Assembly (NCBI RefSeq): GCF_008831285.2
Contig: NC_045149.1
Span: forward strand, 8,088,417-8,152,416
Direction: 5' to 3'
From: Nymphaea colorata
Taxonomy: Eukaryota; Streptophyta; Magnoliopsida; Nymphaeales; Nymphaeaceae
Length of the DNA stretch: 64,000 bases
Below are positions 57,311 to 64,000 of the stretch, piece by piece. The position numbers were made by a program, and so were the translations under genes. The first letter of the stretch is position 1. Every line of letters begins with the position of its first letter. Under the pieces are notes generated by a model, which saw only the letters and a list, made by a program, of their open reading frames with translations, searched no databases and had not been told where the DNA came from.

Positions 57311-57427
57311 AGATTAGAAGTGAAAACAGGTATATATAAAACATCAATAGGACCCTTCTTCTCAAAAACTTTGCTACTCCTTTTCCTCTGACATTATCTT
57401 TACCCCCGTTAGCTATAGTAACAGGTT

Positions 57428-57622
57428 TTATATACGAGACATCTTCAATGTCCTTAAAATATTTTTAGAACCAGCCATGTTGTCTGATGCACCAGAATCT
57501 ATTATCCAAATATGATAAAAAACTACACGTACCTGCATCGTCGCCACTTTCGTTGGTAGCCCGAGTTTCTGAATTTGTTTGACAAAGTTTTGTAGTAGTT
57601 GAGTTAGCTTTTCCATTGTCAC
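57428..57622 (-). pseudogene. C1 protease region, unit 2
   Basis: YHIWIIDSGASDNMAGS in one frame with upstream linker, longer than in unit 1. Confidence 0.75.
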
Positions 57623-57702
57623 CGGTTTCTCTTTCTGATCATCATGAAAAGCATGGGCAGCCTTGCATCGTCCTTCATCATTTCAATTTTCTGTTTAGCT
57701 TC

Positions 57703-58668
57703 CAACATTTTTCTTTGGTTTGATTTTCTTTCTTGCAATAGGTACAAACTTTTTCTTTCCTTTTTAGTCTAGATGAGATGAGAAACCAGAAAATATACTA
57801 ACAACCTTCTGTTCGGACACCATCGCTGCTTGAGAGTCATTCATCTCCTCAGTTCTGTTGAGAGGATTCATAATTTGACGATGAGTTTCCTCACGCATAA
57901 TGATAGAGCAGATGGTACTCAGTTTGGGAACTTCCGATGACATGAGAAACTTGATTGCACAGTGGCTCACAATCGGGTTTCATTGATCTCCTCAGTTCTG
58001 TTGAGAGGATTCACAATTTGACGATGAGTTTCCTCACGCATAATGGAAGAGCAGACGGTACTCAGTTTGGGAACTTCTGATGACATGAGAAACTTGATTG
58101 CACAGTGGCTCATATACGGGTTTCAGTCCAGCCAACACCTGAAAAGTTTTTTCATCCTCGCAATTTTTCTGAAGAGTCACAACGTGAGTCCCAACAAGGG
58201 TATAGGATTCCCATTCATCCCATAAGGCACGAAGCTGTCCAAGATACTCTGCGTAGGCCATATTTCCTTGTTTGAGCTTGTTGATTTCTTGCACTACTTG
58301 AAATCTTTGAGCGACATTGTATTGCTTGTATAGAGATCCCGAGCTGCCTCCCACACTTTTTTGGCAGTTTCAAGGAAATAGAATCCATGAACAATGGTTT
58401 TTTCCATGGAATTGAAAAGCCATGACATAACAGTATGGTCATTTGACTCCCATTCAGCAAGTTTCGGATCATCATCAGCAGGTTTTGGTTTGCAGCCATG
58501 ACCGAGTCTAGACTTTCCACTCAGGAAAAGTTTAGCAGATTTCGCCCACGTAATGTTATTGAACCCAATGATGGATTCAGTAGTGATTTTGAGTGCAGGG
58601 TTAACACTGTCCTGCAACTATTCCTGAGGCCAATCCCCTGCTCCTTGTGACTGAGATCCATCTGCCAT
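57703..58668 (-). pseudogene. C1 gag, unit 2, with altered zinc knuckle
   Basis: ATG at 58,668 and the same early TAG. The zinc knuckle reads CTYCKKENQTKEKC, so the His ligand is Gln. The tandem duplication of about 143 bp is retained (about 57,840-58,125). Confidence 0.85.
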
Positions 58669-58987
58669 GATAGTCTGATGAAAGGAACCTTCAATGTCAC
58701 ATGAACCTTGCTCTGATACCGTAAAGATGAGAAAGATGAATTAGAGAACAAAGAATATACGTTGTTTGGCATGAGTGTCTACATCCATGGGAAACAGGAG
58801 AGAACTCATTGTAATATACTTCTCTATGTTGTTTTACTCTACAATCATCTCTTTATAGTGAGTGAATACAACGGTTACAAGGAGAATGGGTAAGAAATTA
58901 TGGAAAGATTCATTTTCGGCAACTTTTAATATAAACAACACTATCCAACTAATCATGGAAATACCGTGATTAGTGGATCTAGAATCA

Positions 58988-60865
58988 ACAGACTTCATTC
59001 TAAAAATTATTGGACACATTCATGAAACAATGCCTTCCAAACAACACATTGCTCTTTTTTATGAAATGTTTCTTAAGGGCATCTTTAGTTCTGATGTCCT
59101 CAGAAGTTTTTTTTGGGAACTAAGTGACATCCTTGTCAATAAACTTTTGTGGATGGGTATCAGACTGAAAATCCACAAGAAGAAAACCAATTTTTTTGAA
59201 ATTGAATAACTGTTCAAGAATTTTTCTTTTGTTAACATTAGGTTTTGACCTAGGAAAAAGAAAAAAAAATACTGAGGAATAGAAAGGAAATGGGAAAAAG
59301 GAGGGATTAACTATGGAAAGGGAGAAGAACAAAAAGAAAGAAGAAAGGGAAGGAAAGAAGCTATTATAAAAGGTTGTTTGGATAAGAGGGAAAGGAAAGA
59401 AAATAAATTGTTAAAAGTTTATGTTTTTTTACAATAATGCCCAATAATGTTATTTTCATACATTTGTTTTTAAAAAATATGTGAAACAAATGTATCTCTA
59501 GATCCCTCTATTTTAAAAGAGGACAAGGTTGGTCAAACTTGGCCAAACTTGCATCTGTCGCATACATATTAGTTATTGACTGTTAATAAGTTTATAATTT
59601 TGTGAATTTTTTTTATGATGAAAATGTCAATGTATCTTATCAATTTTTAATAGTTCTCGAACGGTCTAATGAACCATGGCTCCATAAAAAGGTGACCTGA
59701 TCATGGTTTTATGCGAAAGCTTTATGATATAAATACTTCTCTTTAAATTCTGCAACAGTACATCAAGGGACAAAGATGCAAGTAAAAATTAAGGCAGACC
59801 AAGAGAATACATATACAAATCAATTTAACATGAAATAATTCTTGTCGAACATGTTGTTCAACAAAATTGGATTTCTACAAAAAGGGGCATTATAGAGTTA
59901 GGATTTTTTCATGAAGGAGCTGAATTATAGTATCAAAATTTTGACCAGTGTAGAAAGATCATTTTTTAGTCAAAACTTTTATGTAGGAAAAATGTATATA
60001 TATTTTAAATGTACATGTAAATAAAAAAGTTAAAGTTGGCCCACACCCCCTCCCTTACCGGCCTTGGCTCTGGCCCGTCTACAAAATTGGAATCCGCAAT
60101 AAATAAGACCGATTAGAAACACACTGCTACCATCAACAATCAATGGTCTCCTTCACCAAGTTAAATATATATATGTAGAGAGAGAGACAGTGAGAAAGAG
60201 AGAGAGAGTGAGACGCCAAAACAGAGAAATCATTGGCTATATTCGTTTCTTTTTGTAAACAGCCGATCTATTTCCTTCAATTCTCACCATTTTTGGATTG
60301 ATTGGAGTTGAACTTATCTTTCCACTAAACCTTTCCTCTCATTTTCATTCTCCTCTATCCAAACAAAACGATCTGCAATCATTCCCTTTTCCTTCTTTAT
60401 TTCCTTCTATCCAAACACCGCACCTTATTTCCTTTACTTTTTCTTCCCTCCAAATCCAGGATCTAGTTGTGCACTCTCCTATGCACCAAAGGAAAAAAGA
60501 AAGGGGATTAAGGTATTTTCAAAAGCTTTTTCAAAGTAATGTATAATATGCATTTTAGACTTTTTTTACAATCATTTTCTTTATCCTTCTAAAAGACTTT
60601 TTTTTAGACATGGGCATGTTTGGTCGTTGTACATCTCTGTGCACAATTTTTTGTGCATATGGGTGTACACATAACCAGTTTGATACCAAAATCCTTCTAT
60701 TCAAACTTTTTCCTTCTAATCATAAAGTTCAAGTTATCGATGGAGTGGAAGATCTGCTAGTTTTTTGAATTGTATATTTTGATTTAAAATCATGGCTGCA
60801 ATTTGCATATGTTGAAGATTGTTTTTTTTTATGCACGTCTTTCTGATCAGTTATTTTTTATAAGG
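58988..60865. other. Intergenic between divergent copia elements, unit 2
   Basis: Counterpart of 31,774-33,660. GA microsatellite at about 60,176-60,212. No gene recognised. Confidence 0.5.
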
Positions 60866-61824
60866 ACGTGTCTCAATTTCTGGTCATTCATTTTGTTGGT
60901 TGGCAGTTATTTTATGAACAGTTATCATCTCCTACCTTTAGTTTTGTTCTCTTATGGTGTATGTGGGTGATGTTTTTTAATGTTCTCTCACTTGTAAAAG
61001 AACTGGTTGTTAGTATGAGAAAGCAGCCATTGTGCTGTCCTGTGTGTGGACGTAGGCCATTGATCAGGCTGAACCACATTAAGCTCTGTGTGTTTCCTCT
61101 GTCTTCCTTTCTCTCTTATTTCAACATGGTATCAGAGAATTTAACATTTCCGTCGATGTTGTTGGGACTTCGATCCTAAGTTTCAGAGTTTTTCTGTCGA
61201 GGTGTCAAGTAGATCAGGCTCTGTTTCTGATCACTTGCTGGAATCTGGCGAATGGAGGACAATCGATGGATGGTGACTTGAAGATCGTCATCACCCTGAA
61301 CCCACGATCAATCTATTGAAGTTTGGAGTCAATTCGTCCATGATCGAGGGAGAAACCATCACTGCCCAAAGGAACGATGCTGGTTCTGAAGAACAGAGAG
61401 ACTGCAAAATCCCGCACTAGAAGAAATGGGCGTGATCCTTTCTGGAAGCTCCGTTGGGGCTGAAATTAGGAGCGTGCCTTCCTCTTCATCTTGTTGATCT
61501 TCAGTCCGAATTTTAGAGAAAACGGACGAACGATTGATTTTCTACGAATTTTTGAGTACTGCAAGGTCCTGAGACGGGAGACCCTGTTCTACTACACTCT
61601 GTGACTAAGATTTCCTGAAGGATAAATTCTTAATGCGATTTTTCTGGGAAGTTCAGCTTGAGCTGGGAGATTGGGTGTCCACTCCTGAGGGTATTACCTA
61701 CTTGCTGACCAATTTTGGGGATTTTTTGAGTTGGAGGTGATTTTAAAAATTCAACGAGTGGTTGCTGGTCTTGAAAGGTTCCTGAGAAAACCTGATCTCC
61801 TTATTCTCATCTTCATGAGCATCA

Positions 61825-62597
61825 TGGCTGAAATTGGTAACAATCGAATCATTGAGAAAATTGTTGTTCAAGAGCAACCTAATCCTGCTATTAAAATCAC
61901 GTCAGTGCTTCAAAATGGGATAAATTATCTTGCATGGTCAAAATCAGCAACATTATTTGTGAGTGGAAGATCCAAACTTGAATATGTTACTGGGAACTCC
62001 CAAAACCAGACGAGAATAGCTCCTTCTACAAGGAGAGGACGATGACAAATCACATGGTCAGGTCTTCGTTGATGAATTCTACGGAACCGAGAATTCAACA
62101 AGGTTTTCTTTTTGCTGAAACAGCTGCACAAATTTGGACAAAAGCCAAAGAGTTGTATAGTGAGACAAACAATATTGCTAGGATGTTTCATTTGTCAAAA
62201 AAAATTTACAGTGTAAAAAAAGATCAAAAAACTGAACCTCTTGGTGATCTTCAAGGATTGTGGGACGAGTTAGACTACTTGGTTGATATGACTGAAAGTC
62301 TGCAAACTAGAGAACGTTTACGTGAGCTGCAAGAAATCTTTCATTTGCTTAACAGTCTTGGTACAGAATATGAACCAATACGTCAGCAGATTTTTATGCA
62401 TACATCACTGCCGTTGTTATCCACCACTTGTTCTTTATTAATGAATGATGAATCAAGGAAGCAGGTCATGATTCCCTCGCTGCCAAAGGGGGAAGAATTT
62501 GATGATAAAACATAATGAGTTTTACCGATGGAAAGAAAAAATGAAGAGAGTTTGCACCTATTGTAAAAAGGAAGGACACTTGCGTGAGTGTTGTTGA
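61825..62597 (+). pseudogene. C2 gag with CCHC, unit 2
   Basis: MAEIGNNRIIEKIVVQEQ, then a deletion after VTGN that shifts frame (unit 1 is open there). MTESLQTRERLRELQEIFHL and onward is open here where unit 1 is shifted. The piece between GEEFDDK and the zinc knuckle is shortened. CTYCKKEGHLREC at 62,553-62,591, TGA at 62,595. Confidence 0.85.
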
Positions 62598-63022
62598 GAT
62601 TTGTATGGGAGACCAGACCCTAAGAAATCACCGTTTGGAAAATCTAAAGAAACTTCATCCTTGGCAAAAGTGGCTGCTACCAAATCTAAAGAGACTAATG
62701 ATGCTACAACTGTCTTAGAAAATATTTCAGAATTGCTAAAGTACATGTCTGTTAAGCAAGAAGCGATGGCTGCATCAGCAAGCAATTCCACTTTGTGTAA
62801 CCCCAAAGGTATGTTTTCTAATACTTGGGTGTTGGACTGTGGGGTAAGTAACCACATGACCATGGATCGGCATCTACTTAAGAACTATTCAACTCATAAT
62901 ATTGATAAATCTGTTACTATAGCAAATGGGTCTTCTATGCATGTGAGTGGTATTGGTGAAATGTCATTTTCGAATCAACCTATTAGCTACAAAATTTCTG
63001 CACATGCCAGATTTGAATTCTA
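62598..63022 (+). pseudogene. C2 protease region, unit 2
   Basis: NTWVLDCGVSNHMTMDRHLL: the active-site DSGAS is DCGVS, while the preceding Trp is intact, the reverse of unit 1. Confidence 0.85.
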
Positions 63023-64000
63023 ATTTGTTATCTATATCGAAACTTACAAAAGAACTTAATTGTTGTGTTACTTTCTCTCCAACTAATGTGATTATTCAGG
63101 ACATTGCGACGAAGAAGATGACTAGTAAGGGAGAATTATGCCACGAAGTTCATTGGTTGGATAACACAAGTAGTGCACTGGTCACAAGTTCTAAATCAAA
63201 TGGAGAGTTATGGCACCGGTGCCTTGGACATGTGTCAAGTCAAACTTTGAAAGTTCTAATAACTGAGTTAGTCTTTAATTTGCAGTTGTGTGACATTTGC
63301 AAATATGTTAAGATATCTAGATTACCATTTCAGAGTATAGAACATCATACTAACACTTTGTCTGAGTTAGTGCATTCTGATGTTTGGAGCCCTGCGCCCG
63401 TTAATTCTTATAATGGATGACGTTACTATGTGACTTTCAGTGTTGATTATTCTAAAAATGACATGGTTGTACCTACTGAAATCTAAAAATGAAGTTTTTT
63501 CAAAGTTTTGTGAGTTTTTTGAATGATTGAAACTCAGTATAATGCCCGTGTGAAGATCCTGAGATCAGACAATGGAACTGAATACAAAAATCAAGAATTT
63601 GATCAATTTAAGAAAATGCATGCCATTACTCATCAATTTACATGTGTGGATACTCCCCAACAGAACGGGGTGGCTGAGAGAAAAAATAGACATCTGTTAG
63701 AAAAAACTTGCACATTACTTTTCCAAATGTCAGTACCAAAAAAGTTTTGGAGTGATGCAGTTACGACAACATGTTATATTATAAACAAACTTCCATCAAG
63801 ACATTTGAATAATAAATCTCCAATGGAAATTCTTATGAAGAGACCTATCAAAATTACACACTTAAGAACCTTTGTGTGTAGTTTTTGTCAAATGCAAAGG
63901 ATCTGACAAGTTAAGTCAAAGAGCCAAGTGGTGTGTCTTCTTGAGGTATTCATCATCAAAAAAAGGATATTGGTGCTTCGATTTAGAAACCAACCAAGTG
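63023..64000 (+). pseudogene. C2 integrase region, unit 2 (partial)
   Basis: ELWHRCLGHVSSQTLKVL, HSDVWSPAPVNSYNG followed by TGA, then after the shared extra-A frameshift ILRSDNGTEYKNQEF and TPQQNGVAERKNRHLLE. D at 63,568 and E at 63,676, same spacing as unit 1. It runs to the window end in KKGYWCFDLETNQV. Confidence 0.9.

Larger units (their letters stand above)
53995..58987 (-). mobile_element. Ty1/copia element C1, unit 2
   Basis: Counterpart of 26,879-31,773. The 3' LTR is 53,995-54,379. It ends in ACA and is followed by minus-strand GAGGGAGAG (polypurine tract), both deleted in unit 1. PBS 58,710-58,720; 5' LTR 58,721-58,987 with the same truncated end. Confidence 0.9.
37462..64000. repeat. 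27-kb tandem duplication, unit 2 (continues past window)
   Basis: Starts with GGTACAGAGTTAG of segment A and repeats unit 1 in order. The window end corresponds to unit 1 position about 36,823, so about 640 bp of the unit remain outside. Confidence 0.92.
61011..64000 (+). mobile_element. Ty1/copia element C2, unit 2 (cut by window end)
   Basis: LTR end CAACA at 61,126, PBS 61,127-61,137, long leader, gag from about 61,825, protease, integrase to 64,000. Confidence 0.9.

Noticed and set aside
10407-64000. Tandem duplication as an assembly artefact from two haplotypes
   Set aside because: Not excluded, but the junction is a recombinant inside an RT with microhomology, and unit 1 has its own internal conversion pattern. 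A real duplication is the simpler reading.
1-64000. CRISPR array, tRNA, rRNA, bacterial operon or phage features
   Set aside because: No regularly spaced short repeats and no tRNA-like folds noticed by eye. Splice sites, LTRs and plant exon motifs place it in a plant nucleus.

Overview
Organism. The window looks like nuclear DNA of a flowering plant. The evidence is two decayed Ty1/copia retrotransposons with plant-type initiator-Met tRNA primer sites, LINE remnants, a CACTA-type transposon end, several MITEs, and broken first-exon-sized pieces of typical plant genes (beta-expansin-like, purple acid phosphatase, linker histone H1). I see no intact protein-coding gene, tRNA, rRNA or CRISPR array. 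The long open frames are retroelement domains or chance frames in AT-rich DNA.

Layout 1. Positions 1-10,400 are a patchwork of dispersed duplications. Blocks at 1-2,580 reappear at 7,125-11,000, partly inverted. They carry an expansin-like exon 1 (939-1078, minus), a PAP exon (2827-3020, minus), a LINE 3' fragment (4385-4965, minus), MITEs, and a foldback at about 8,250-9,150.

Layout 2. The dominant feature is a direct tandem duplication of about 27.05 kb. Unit 1 is 10,407-37,461. Unit 2 starts at 37,462 and is still running at the window end, where position 64,000 matches unit 1 position about 36,823. The junction sits inside the reverse transcriptase of a copia element and shows 7 bp of microhomology (AGTATTC). 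Each unit contains, in order: segment A (only its last part opens each unit); segment X, with two H1 exon remnants in opposite orientation; a 3-kb B-A-B tandem repeat, with B holding a large foldback; a LINE endonuclease remnant; a GCTCGAG-rich repeat; a CACTA end; a PAP remnant; two inverted repeats, one with a 141-nt near-perfect central hairpin; an expansin-like exon with its TATA region; copia element C1 (minus); and copia element C2 (plus, truncated at the junction).

History. Segment A runs on into X at 2,310-2,580 as well, so A-X is the older arrangement. A 3-kb duplication then lost X from its second copy. C1 is older than the 27-kb duplication, because its two LTRs differ far more than the two units do. 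After the 27-kb duplication the units decayed separately (different stops, frameshifts and active-site changes). In unit 1 the two B copies became identical over about 1.2 kb, which suggests gene conversion.

Best candidates for new biology. These are the hairpin at 23,870-24,010 (second copy 51,018-51,158), nested in an older, more diverged inverted repeat as expected for a young small-RNA locus made by inverted duplication; the long-arm inverted repeat at 24,381-24,975; and the conversion tract. All percentages and identities are by-eye comparisons.
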